A stretch of DNA of 64,000 nucleotides from Paenibacillus glycanilyticus NBRC 16618 (GTDB lineage: Bacteria; Bacillota; Bacilli; Paenibacillales; Paenibacillaceae): positions 62,001-126,000 of the forward strand of contig NZ_BILY01000007.1 of the NCBI RefSeq assembly GCF_004000805.1, given 5' to 3'. Position 1 is the first letter of the stretch. The number at the start of each line of letters is the position of its first letter. This document shows positions 1 to 8,004 of the stretch, piece by piece. The notes under the pieces were generated by a model that was not told the origin of the DNA, ran no database searches, and saw only the letters and a list, made by a program, of their open reading frames with translations. A program made the position numbers and the translations under genes.

Positions 1-643
1 GCGTTGTAGGGCCAGGGTTGGTCTGACCGTTATCGCCCAGCGTATTAATGAAAGGATCTACGTAATCGATTGGCGACAGATTCGTCTCCGGTTCGGCCGG
101 AATTTGGTCGGCTTCAACCCCGTATACTTCCAGCTCATAGATTCGGGCGATGTTGCTGTCATACGCCGCTTTGTCGATATAGAGACGGAGATACCGCGTA
201 GTGAACGGGGTAACAAAACGGTCAACAATCGTCTGGGCGTTGTTCGTCACGACGTCAACGTCCGTCCATGTCTCGCCGTCATCGCTTTTTTGAAGTCTGA
301 AGTTTTTCGTATTCCAGAACGGGCTGTTGCCGGACTCGTTAATCGCCGCGTTCTGCAGCACCCATTCGTTCACCAAATATTCCTTGCCCAAATCAAGCTT
401 GAGCCATTTCTTCTGGGCGGAAGTGTTATCGCACCATTTCGTATCGGTTTTTCCGTCCACGGCGTTGCTGGCACTTTCGTTCGCGTTGCACTGGCCGGAA
501 GCCGTTGCTGCCGCGTTAATGGCCACGTTCCTGGTCGTAATTCCTTCGGCCGCAGCCGCAAATGCGGCATTTGATCCGACAGGCACCAGAATGCCGGTCA
601 AGCACATAACGGTCATCGCCACCGCAAAAAGCTTTTTAAACAT
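1..643 (-). CDS. Discoidin-domain GH92-type alpha-mannosidase, partial (3' end outside window)
   Basis: Only the first about 214 residues lie in the window; the gene runs off the left edge. It opens with a signal peptide (MFKKLFAVAMTVMCLTGILV, then an AAFAAAA cleavage region). Residues about 35-180 form an F5/8 type C (discoidin) carbohydrate-binding domain with NAVDGKTDTKWCD and a closing YLRLYIDKAAYDSNIARIYE-type strand pair. At residues 192-214 the text YVDPFINTLGDNGQTNPGPT matches the start of glycoside hydrolase family 92, exo-acting calcium-dependent alpha-mannosidases. GAGGGAGGA precedes the ATG by 7-8 bases. It is the last visible gene of a three-gene operon, 28 bp after the SLH gene. 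The GH92 call rests on the first 20-odd residues of that domain, so it is probable rather than certain. Confidence 0.75.
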   Translation of the reverse strand, partial: MFKKLFAVAMTVMCLTGILVPVGSNAAFAAAAEGITTRNVAINAAATASGQCNANESASNAVDGKTDTKWCDNTSAQKKWLKLDLGKEYLVNEWVLQNAAINESGNSPFWNTKNFRLQKSDDGETWTDVDVVTNNAQTIVDRFVTPFTTRYLRLYIDKAAYDSNIARIYELEVYGVEADQIPAEPETNLSPIDYVDPFINTLGDNGQTNPGPTT

Positions 644-671
644 TTGCCGGGTCCTCCCTCTTTCGTCTTCC

Positions 672-2282
672 TTACGGCATCAGCCGGTTAATCATAACGG
701 CGATTTCCGCGCGTGTCAGAGCAGCTTTCGGATGGAACTGCTTGCCGTCGCCTTCGATTAAGCCAAGCTTCCAAGCTTGATCGACGGCGGCGCTTGCCCA
801 AGCCGAGATTTGTTTCATATCCGCGAATGCCGGCGCACCTTTGCCGGTATCTTTTACTTCAAAGTACTTAACGGTCCGTACAAGCGTAACGACAGCCTCT
901 TCACGGGTAATCGGATCGTTTGGTCTAAACGAACCGCCGTAGCCCGACATAATGCCAAGCGAAGCCGCGCGCGTTACCGCATCGGTGTAATATTGGCCAG
1001 CCGGTACATCCTTGAACGGATTGGCTGCCGCCGCGTCTGCCTCTTTACCTGTGTAATCCACGGCGCGCATCATCATAGTCGCGAACTCCGAGCGCGTAAT
1101 GTTGCGGTTAGGCGCATAATGCTGCTGGTCCACGCCGGATACGATATGCTTCGCGCTCAGGGATTTTACGGCTGCTTCCGCCCAATGGCCAGCTGGTACG
1201 TCCACGAAGGTCTTGCTATATTCCAGAATGGTATACGTCGAGAAATGACGGGCATTAAACTTGAACGTATTGCCTTCAAGCTTGCCGCCGACATAGTCAA
1301 GCTGCTTGCCGTTCACGTAATAAACGCCAGCCAGACCGGAATGGAGCTGCTTCGCTTGGTCGTCCGTCAACTTAAACGTTACTTCCGCAGGCTTGTCCAG
1401 ATTATGAATCTCCGTAACGCTGCTGCCATTGATCACTTGAATCGTTGCCGTAAGCACAACGCCCGTGGAAGCGTAGTCCGGGTTCGATTGAAGCGCTTGG
1501 TTAACGGCGTTCTTGGCATCGCTTGTCAGAACCGTATTGACGACAATGCGAACCTGCGAGCTCGCCGATGTATCGGATGTCCCGATTGAACCTGCAGGGA
1601 ATCGAAGGGTCGAGCTGCCCGAAGTCACAATCAGGTCCAGATTCTTGTCCTTCAGCGTCTTCAAGGTCTCTGTCGGGAAGTTCAACGCGCTCCCCGCATC
1701 GCCGGTCGCTGCAGGCAATTCTACCGTAATAGAGCTAGAGCCCTGCGCGCTGCTAATGGCGGAAGCTAAAGTGCCGCTGCCGAACATATAGCCGTCTTTG
1801 CCAAGCTCCGGCTTGATCGTAGAGCCAGTCGAGTCGCCGGCATCAGCAGGAATGGTTGCTGCGGGAGGCGTTGTACCCGCACCTCCGTTACCGTTACCCG
1901 GATTGGAAGGCTCCTCCGGACCCGTGCCGCCTTCGCCCAGCTTCTCAACAACGGAGAAGGTCTTGTTCACCGTAGAAGAGCCGCTGGTTGCCGCAACGTT
2001 ATACACGCCCCATGGAGCAAAATCCTGCGTCTCGGGAATGGTAATGGTTGCTGTATAAGTGCCGTTAGTTGGCTCGATAACATCCATATAGAAAGTTGTC
2101 TGATTCGGACGGATGATCTTCAGGACTACATCGTCCTCTGCCGTTCCGGAGAACGTAATCTCTCCGCCGCGCAGCACTTCCTTCGCGCTTATATTAAGCG
2201 CGAAGGCTGCTGCAGCCGCGTAGCCGGTTGCCGGCAGGACAACAATACACAACGCCAGTAGGGCTGCCAAAACTTTTTTCAC
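672..2282 (-). CDS. Exported SLH-domain surface protein
   Basis: A 536-residue exported protein. The signal peptide covers residues 1-25; an Ig-like domain follows (about 28-112), then a Pro/Gly-rich linker, then a domain of about 190 residues resembling the stretch just before the SLH repeats of the giant protein at 8005-14517. Three SLH repeats close it at about 358-410, 420-475 and 484-536 (HWAEAAVKSL, ITREEAVVTLVR, LTRAEIAVMINRL). SLH triplets bind pyruvylated secondary cell-wall polymer, so the protein should sit on the cell surface. The start is GTG, chosen because AGAGAGGAT lies about 10 bases upstream. Its upstream operon neighbour is a phosphoesterase without SLH repeats. This protein could act as its wall anchor or scaffold (inference). 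Confidence 0.88.
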   Translation of the reverse strand: MKKVLAALLALCIVVLPATGYAAAAAFALNISAKEVLRGGEITFSGTAEDDVVLKIIRPNQTTFYMDVIEPTNGTYTATITIPETQDFAPWGVYNVAATSGSSTVNKTFSVVEKLGEGGTGPEEPSNPGNGNGGAGTTPPAATIPADAGDSTGSTIKPELGKDGYMFGSGTLASAISSAQGSSSITVELPAATGDAGSALNFPTETLKTLKDKNLDLIVTSGSSTLRFPAGSIGTSDTSASSQVRIVVNTVLTSDAKNAVNQALQSNPDYASTGVVLTATIQVINGSSVTEIHNLDKPAEVTFKLTDDQAKQLHSGLAGVYYVNGKQLDYVGGKLEGNTFKFNARHFSTYTILEYSKTFVDVPAGHWAEAAVKSLSAKHIVSGVDQQHYAPNRNITRSEFATMMMRAVDYTGKEADAAAANPFKDVPAGQYYTDAVTRAASLGIMSGYGGSFRPNDPITREEAVVTLVRTVKYFEVKDTGKGAPAFADMKQISAWASAAVDQAWKLGLIEGDGKQFHPKAALTRAEIAVMINRLMP

Positions 2283-2308
2283 TGCACATGATCCTCTCTT
2301 TCCAGCCG

Positions 2309-5300
2309 TTATTGGAACAGCATCGGTCTTGCCAATTGAACCGGAGTCTCGTTCTTGCTGTCGAACTTGTTCACGACGAATACCTTCACCTTGTAATCTT
2401 CACCGGTTTCGTTAAAGTACTGCGTGATGGCAAGCTTAGTCTTCTTGAGCGGTACGGCGCTGACGAGAATCGGCTGCGGACTCTTTCCCTTCATCAGCTG
2501 GAACACCACATAGGCATCCTCCTCGTAGTCCTTAAGCTGCTCGACATTCACGCTGACCTTCAGCTGCTGGCCGCGGTCCATTTCACCCGTAAGCAGGAAG
2601 GTATCCCGGGTATCATTCTTCGTGAACGCTTTCGTCGATACGAGAGGCGTACCGGCCATAATGCCAAGCGATTCATTCGCCGCGACGCGAACCTGCACCG
2701 CTCCGGCAGCAAAGTCGCCATCGACAATTGGCTGAGGGTTAGCCGTAACCGGGCTCCAGGTTTTGCCGTTGTCTACGCTGTATTCGTAGTTGGTTACGGC
2801 ATCGTAACCTTTTACGTTAGTCCAGCCAAAGGTGTTATGCGCATCGTCCACGACCGGAGCTGTAGGAGCAGCTGGTTGGTTGCCCACGCTTGTCGCGATT
2901 TTCGCTTCCGAGTTATCGCGTTTGTTGACAGCCTTCACAACGAATTGGTAGGACTGGTCAAGGTTTGTTTTGTCTACCACGTACTGGTAGCTGTCTTGGC
3001 CTGCAACCGTTGGTATGTACGCATTCCAGTTCATGCCTAGCTTGTCGTTCTTCTCGTAAATACGGAAGCCTCTGACCCCGTCATCCTCCGGCTTGTTCCA
3101 GGTGATGGTCCGTTTGCCGTCCTCCGATTTGCTTACTTCCAATTGCTCAACCGGCTTAGGCTTCTCGTCTTCTCGTACAATCGTGTACGTATCGAACGGA
3201 TCCGTCTCACCCGTCATAAAGGAATCGATGGTGAAGCTGCTATCCGTCATGCTGACGCCGGAGAAAATCGCCTTCTTCGGCTGCTTGAACACTGCGGCGT
3301 AGAAGCGGTCAACACCGTCTTTGACATCATAGAACTTCGTTGCAGCCGAGTTGTTGATCATGTAGAGCGTACCGTCGGGATTAAGGGCCCTGCCTTGCGC
3401 ATCCGTCTCTACGTTCTGGACCGGCTTGTTATCGTACATTTGGTATGAACGCATAAACGTATGGTCATGGCCTTGCAGGACAACGTCGATTCCGAGCTCG
3501 TCAAAGATCGGATACATCTTTTGACGCAGGGCCAGAATATCGCTGTCGAGCGCATGGTTGCCCACGGAATAGATTGCTTTGTGGAACGCTACGATCTTCC
3601 ACTTCTTGTCCGTCTCCGCAACCTCGTGCTTCAGCCATTCAATCTCCTGCTCGAAGGATTCCTTCTGCGCATCGTCCCAGCCGATATCCATCGTGTTAAG
3701 GACCATGATATGCGCGTCGCCGTAGTCATACGCGTACACGCTGCCCGGCGGCAGCGGGTTCTTGATCGAATCGTTGGGATAGTTGAAATGGTAGTAATAG
3801 TTGTCGTTATACGGGCCTTCATGATTGCCGACAGCAGCCATCAGCGGCAGGTTCATCAGAATCGACTGCGGCTTCTTGAAGTAATCCAGCCACTGCGATT
3901 CGAGTGCGCCCGCATCAACCTGGTCGCCGGTCATAAGCAGAAACTTCGCATCCGGAAACTTCGTGATGGCTTGCTGCATCGTGTTGCCCCAAACATCGTA
4001 GTCCTGCGAATTGGAGCCTTGCGAGTCGGTCAGATACAGGAAGTTAAAGTTGTTCTCGTTATCGCTTTCCGTTGTGAAAGAACCCGTCTCGCTCCAATAG
4101 CCGTCAGCGCCAAGGCGGTACTTGTATGCCGTGCCCGGGGTCAGTCCTTCAACCAGCACTTTATGGCTGATGAACGAGCCTGTCGTGCTGCTTGTAATCT
4201 TCAAATTCGTGAGAACCCGCGTATCCTCCGGCTTGCCCGTTACGCGGATTTTATTCGGCGAATCAAATCCTTCCGCCGCAGGCACGATCTCCACGATACT
4301 GTCCTTTATGTTCGTTGGTACGCTTTGCGGACGGTCGTAAGGGGTATACCAGGCAAAAGAACGGTTCGTCTTCGCGCTGCCGTAGAGCGACATCGCGATT
4401 GCGATTGGCGAGTAGTCCGTTACCTCGGAGAAGTTGGAAGGACTAAACGCAAAAGCTTTAACGGCTGTTCCATCCGCATAGTTCAGATTGCCTTGACCGT
4501 CGTAAGCAAGGGAGACCGTTTGACCAGGCAGAACGATCTTCGCCAGGCTAACCGTCAAGCTTGCGGAATCCTCGCCGGATGCAATCTGCGAAGCGGAGAC
4601 CGGTTGGCCATTCGCCATGACCGTAAGGTGATTATTCAGATCAGCCGGCAGTTCGCCAAGCCCGGAGAGCATGCTAAGCGATACGGTTTTTCCATCCGCG
4701 GCAACGTTTGCCGCCTTAGGACCTGTATACTCTGCCGGAAGATAGAAGGCGTTGCCCGGAATGATCTCCTTGGCGAGCGTTGGCGTGGACCAGCGCAGAA
4801 ACAGGTTGGAACCGCCAAAGTCCTCGAAATATTCGATCTTGATATCGTACTTGCGGTTGCCTTCGAGCGTAACCGGGGTGCTTGTCTGCTCTTTATCCCA
4901 ATCGTTCACCCAATGGTCGATCACAAGTTTGTTGTCAATCCATACCCGGAAGCCGTTGTCGCCCATCATGTAGAAGGTGTAGTCACCGGATGCCGGCGGC
5001 ATGATCTGGCCGGTCCAGCGCACGTTGGCGTTGTCCTCGACGCCTGTCCATCCCTTTAATACCGGGTTCAAATCTGTGAAATTAATAAGCGGATCTACCG
5101 TTGTCGCTTTATAATCGCCATAAGCAAAGTTGTTGCCCGAGCCTGAGTTCAAATAATATTCGCCGAGCAAGCCCTGCGCTTCGGAAGCTGTTGCGGCCAA
5201 ATCAGAGGTTGCCTCTCGATTCGTATGGTCAGGCGTTTCCGGAGCTGCATCGCTTCGATCGAAGCCAATCGCTTCAAATTCGTAAATCCGTGCGGCGTAA

Positions 5301-5833
5301 AAGCCGGTATCGGCATCCACATCTCCCGGATTCGTAATGTTAAGCTTGAAGTATCTTGCCGTCACCGGCGTGTCCAGCTCATGCGTCGTTGTGTCCTCGG
5401 TATTGCCGGCTACCGTTACGACAGGAGTCCAATTGACATTGTCATCGCTTGTCTCAATGGTAAAATCCTTCGTGTTGTACGGCTCCTCTTGGCCGCCTGC
5501 TCCGGCATGTCCAACGATAAACTTCTCTACGCTGACCTCCGAGCCGGCATCCACCTCCAGCCAATACGGATTGTCCGCCGTTGGCAGACCGTCGTTGCCT
5601 TGGAATACCCATTCACCGCTCTCTCTGTGTCCGTCAATGGCCAAGGAAGGCGCAAAAGCATCCGATACATAACCGTTTGCGGTTGCGGTAACTCCCGCTC
5701 TTGCAAACACGTTTTCGGCGGATGTTCCGGCATTAGCCTGCTGCACCATGAAATAACCGCCGGACGCGGCAACGGATGTCCACAGCGTCACGACGGCCAA
5801 CAAACGGTTTGTCAGCTTATAACTTCTCTTCAC
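2309..5833 (-). CDS. Exported discoidin/PA14/purple-acid-phosphatase-like metallophosphoesterase
   Basis: A 1174-residue exported enzyme. In order: signal peptide (1-35), F5/8 type C domain (about 40-190), PA14 domain (about 221-366, with MGDNGFRVWIDNKLVIDHW), a beta-sandwich (about 370-465), a purple-acid-phosphatase-like N-terminal FN3 domain (about 472-590), then a calcineurin-type metallophosphoesterase core. Metal-site motifs are TDSQ (602-605), GDQVD (636-640), GNHE (669-672), AFH (749-751) and GHDH (788-791). FN3-like domains fill the C-terminus. The first metal motif reads D-x-Q rather than the usual D-x-H, a variation known in this superfamily. It should hydrolyse phosphate esters outside the cell; the substrate is unknown. 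The GTG start is set by AGGAGG eight bases upstream. First gene of its operon, behind a PhoP-box-like promoter. Confidence 0.9.
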   Translation of the reverse strand: MKRSYKLTNRLLAVVTLWTSVAASGGYFMVQQANAGTSAENVFARAGVTATANGYVSDAFAPSLAIDGHRESGEWVFQGNDGLPTADNPYWLEVDAGSEVSVEKFIVGHAGAGGQEEPYNTKDFTIETSDDNVNWTPVVTVAGNTEDTTTHELDTPVTARYFKLNITNPGDVDADTGFYAARIYEFEAIGFDRSDAAPETPDHTNREATSDLAATASEAQGLLGEYYLNSGSGNNFAYGDYKATTVDPLINFTDLNPVLKGWTGVEDNANVRWTGQIMPPASGDYTFYMMGDNGFRVWIDNKLVIDHWVNDWDKEQTSTPVTLEGNRKYDIKIEYFEDFGGSNLFLRWSTPTLAKEIIPGNAFYLPAEYTGPKAANVAADGKTVSLSMLSGLGELPADLNNHLTVMANGQPVSASQIASGEDSASLTVSLAKIVLPGQTVSLAYDGQGNLNYADGTAVKAFAFSPSNFSEVTDYSPIAIAMSLYGSAKTNRSFAWYTPYDRPQSVPTNIKDSIVEIVPAAEGFDSPNKIRVTGKPEDTRVLTNLKITSSTTGSFISHKVLVEGLTPGTAYKYRLGADGYWSETGSFTTESDNENNFNFLYLTDSQGSNSQDYDVWGNTMQQAITKFPDAKFLLMTGDQVDAGALESQWLDYFKKPQSILMNLPLMAAVGNHEGPYNDNYYYHFNYPNDSIKNPLPPGSVYAYDYGDAHIMVLNTMDIGWDDAQKESFEQEIEWLKHEVAETDKKWKIVAFHKAIYSVGNHALDSDILALRQKMYPIFDELGIDVVLQGHDHTFMRSYQMYDNKPVQNVETDAQGRALNPDGTLYMINNSAATKFYDVKDGVDRFYAAVFKQPKKAIFSGVSMTDSSFTIDSFMTGETDPFDTYTIVREDEKPKPVEQLEVSKSEDGKRTITWNKPEDDGVRGFRIYEKNDKLGMNWNAYIPTVAGQDSYQYVVDKTNLDQSYQFVVKAVNKRDNSEAKIATSVGNQPAAPTAPVVDDAHNTFGWTNVKGYDAVTNYEYSVDNGKTWSPVTANPQPIVDGDFAAGAVQVRVAANESLGIMAGTPLVSTKAFTKNDTRDTFLLTGEMDRGQQLKVSVNVEQLKDYEEDAYVVFQLMKGKSPQPILVSAVPLKKTKLAITQYFNETGEDYKVKVFVVNKFDSKNETPVQLARPMLFQ

Positions 5834-5880
5834 TCCCGATTCCTCCTACTCTACCTAATGCTTCTGCATCATAATAGAGT

Positions 5881-5924
5881 AGAATAATTTTGCGAATGTA
5901 AAAAACTTTTAAAGAAATAGTAAA
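5881..5924 (-). promoter_or_regulatory. PhoP-box-like repeats with a -10 element
   Basis: Reading the minus strand, three TTNACA-like hexamers lie exactly 11 bp apart: TTTACT (5924-5919), TTTAAA (5913-5908) and TTTACA (5902-5897). Ten bases further on is TATTCT (5886-5881), a fair -10. PhoP of Bacillus activates from TT(A/C/T)ACA repeats spaced 11 bp. The site is 64-91 bases ahead of a phosphoesterase operon, which fits. The rest of the AT-rich gap 5834-6283 shows only this site and the terminator at 6222-6276. Confidence 0.55.
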
Positions 5925-6221
5925 TGCAAGATATTTTCATCGATTATTTCGATTAAATATTCTAAATTATTTATTTGATAATCGTTTATATTATATATTT
6001 CATATAATTCTGGGCAGTAATTTTTATTTATGAATTTTATAACTATTACTAGTGTAAAATGTGCATTGTTTGCTTTTGTGTTGAAGATACGACTTATTGG
6101 GATAGGTATAGTCTTGGTATTTAAACATTCCATCTATAAATCACCCTATAAAATGGGATATTTCCTACTAGATGACAGGCATAAAGGGGATAGGTTTTCA
6201 TTGAAAAAGGAGGATATAAGA

Positions 6222-6276
6222 GGAAAAAAGCCGCTGTTCAAGCGGGGCTTTAACAAGCTCCCGCTCAAACAGCGGC
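6222..6276 (-). terminator. Rho-independent terminator of the MTHFR-like gene
   Basis: A 17-bp stem (6276-6260 with 6246-6230) is followed on the minus strand by six T residues. Two non-matching positions are G-U wobbles in the minus-strand RNA but A-C mismatches on the plus strand, so the element works for the minus-strand gene ending at 6284. Confidence 0.85.
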
Positions 6277-6283
6277 CATTTGT

Positions 6284-7225
6284 TTATACGATAGCGTGAA
6301 CGCCAAGTTTACGGTCAATCATATTTTTAATGTCTTTCACCAGCTGCACCGAAGCTTCAATCTCGACTTTACGCGTCGACACGCTTTCGATACTGCAGCC
6401 AATCGGGATGCCCTTCTCGATGCCGAACTCAAACAGCTCTTCGAAGATTTTGAGCGACAGCGCAACCGACTTGTCCAAAATATCGGTGGACTTGATCAGG
6501 TCGTTCTCCAGCCACTTCGGAATGCTGATGCCCAGCCACTTCATGAACTCGAGCGTTTTCTGCGAACCGCATGGCGCTAAATTGAACAGAATCGGCACGG
6601 TCTCAATGCCCTGCTCTTGGCAATAATAGTAGTAGTCGGACAACATATTTTTGGATGCTTCCACATTAAAGGTCGCCTGCGAAATAAAGAACTTGCATCC
6701 GCCGTCTACTTTATCCCTGATGCGGAGATGCTCGTCGTTCTTCTTCATATGGCGCTCGGGAATAACGACGCCGCCCAGCGTTAAGCGGTCGTTGAGCTTT
6801 TTGCTGAGCTCGTAGGCTTCCGGCAGCTTCATCGTAGTCTGCTGCTTGCTCGAGGAAGTACCAACAAAGACCGAGAACCGGTCCTCTTCGGCATCCTGCT
6901 TCAGCCATTCCGCGAAGCTTTCTTCCGAGTTGTTGCCAACTACGCGGTAAATAATTTTGGGAACCTTCCAGTAGTTCAAGTAGTTCTTACTGTAGGAGGT
7001 TGGATCGAGCGCTTCAAGGTACGGGAAAGGTCTCTCCTCATCCGTCCGGTCCGCTTCATCCTGAACGTCGTACAGGATCAGGCCGTCAATATCGAGATTT
7101 TTCAGCCGCTCGTATTGCTTTTCCGATATTTCGGCCAGCTTCTCCGGGGTATGGCTTGATTTGGGCGGAGTCATGCCGTAAGTAATAATGCCCGCCTGTC
7201 TGTTCAAAATTTTATCCTTAAGCAT
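6284..7225 (-). CDS. Methylenetetrahydrofolate reductase-like (MetF-type) protein
   Basis: A 313-residue soluble protein with a TIM-barrel-like pattern. The central stretch VDGGCKFFISQATFNVEASK resembles the K-x-x-x-GA-x-FFITQ strand of 5,10-methylenetetrahydrofolate reductases. DIDGLILYDVQDEADR near the N-terminus resembles the strand that holds the conserved acidic residue. The family reduces methylenetetrahydrofolate to methyltetrahydrofolate with FAD for methionine synthesis. The sequence is divergent from classical MetF, so the substrate could differ. Start ATG with AAGGA nine bases upstream. It stands alone between its own terminator and the DUF402 gene 77 bp upstream; no methionine gene is adjacent. 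Confidence 0.6.
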   Translation of the reverse strand: MLKDKILNRQAGIITYGMTPPKSSHTPEKLAEISEKQYERLKNLDIDGLILYDVQDEADRTDEERPFPYLEALDPTSYSKNYLNYWKVPKIIYRVVGNNSEESFAEWLKQDAEEDRFSVFVGTSSSKQQTTMKLPEAYELSKKLNDRLTLGGVVIPERHMKKNDEHLRIRDKVDGGCKFFISQATFNVEASKNMLSDYYYYCQEQGIETVPILFNLAPCGSQKTLEFMKWLGISIPKWLENDLIKSTDILDKSVALSLKIFEELFEFGIEKGIPIGCSIESVSTRKVEIEASVQLVKDIKNMIDRKLGVHAIV

Positions 7226-7302
7226 CGTTCTTCATCCTTAACGTCCATAGTAGTAGTGGAATAATTTCTAGAGTACTTCTACATCTCGCGCTAAATTCCT
7301 TC

Positions 7303-7839
7303 TTATACAGTCGGATTTGTAACATTTGCTTGCTGATCCGGAATCCGGGCCATCAACCGTTCAATGGTTCCGTCAAAAGGAAACTGCCGCTCTGCGACAC
7401 GGGCCTGCAGCCCGGCCAGCTCTTCCCTGACCTGCTTCATCAGCTGCTCCGAATATCCGAACTTAATCGCATTGTCGGCAAATTCGTCCTCATCTATAAC
7501 CATCCATTCGCCGCCACGCTGGACAAGGTCCAGATCGTAATCAACAAAGGATATTTCGCTGCCATTAATAATAGCAGGCTGATTAATATTGCAGTAATAT
7601 TCATTAATCCGGCCGTCTACAACGGCCGCGCTGACGGTAAACCAATGCTTGCTCGAGAAAAACTCGATCGACCAGTTGTTCACGGTAAATACGGATTTTT
7701 TCGTATGATGCTGAAGCTTCCTGCCGTAACGGCCAAGGACAAATACATAGCCGTCCCCTTCCTCCAGCAGCTCGGTGTTCCATTCGTAATGCAGGAGATC
7801 ACCGTGTTTTAACGCTTTTATTTGAACCGAATGATTCAC
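7303..7839 (-). CDS. DUF402 (Ntdp/FomD-like) protein
   Basis: 178 residues. The motif order KHGDLLHYEWNTELL, VVDGRINEYYCNINQPAI and SFVDYDLDLV is that of DUF402 proteins, a beta-barrel family. It includes nucleoside tri/diphosphatases of the YgaC type and FomD-like phosphate-ester hydrolases, which use acidic residues on the D-Y-D-L-D-L strand to hold metal. A C-terminal helical segment (about 125-165) follows, as in the family. The start appears to be GTG, with AAGGG about 12 bases upstream, rather far but the best available. The substrate cannot be read from sequence. It may be cotranscribed with the MTHFR-like gene 77 bp downstream, as no terminator lies between them. Confidence 0.75.
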   Translation of the reverse strand: MNHSVQIKALKHGDLLHYEWNTELLEEGDGYVFVLGRYGRKLQHHTKKSVFTVNNWSIEFFSSKHWFTVSAAVVDGRINEYYCNINQPAIINGSEISFVDYDLDLVQRGGEWMVIDEDEFADNAIKFGYSEQLMKQVREELAGLQARVAERQFPFDGTIERLMARIPDQQANVTNPTV

Positions 7840-7946
7840 GGAGCCGTCTTCCCTTCAACAATCGTTAGGTTAAGAAAGTATATCATACTTTCCGCCTATT
7901 CGTCGTTACTCATGGACTTCCTCATATTGCCCGGTCACCAATAGGA

Positions 7947-7981
7947 GAAAAAAATAAGCCAGCCAGAAAAGTCTGGCTGAC
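7947..7981 (-). terminator. Terminator of the giant phosphoesterase gene
   Basis: A 10-bp stem, GTCAGCCAGA with TCTGGCTGGC in minus orientation, has a four-base loop and is followed by TTATTTTTTT. It begins 23 bases after the stop codon at 8005. Confidence 0.9.
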
Positions 7982-8004
7982 CTATTTTTCACACGCTTAT
8001 TACT

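Noticed and set aside
5909-6133. 74-codon minus-strand open frame in the AT-rich gap
   Set aside because: No ribosome site, composition that of random AT-rich DNA, and it overlaps the PhoP-like promoter.
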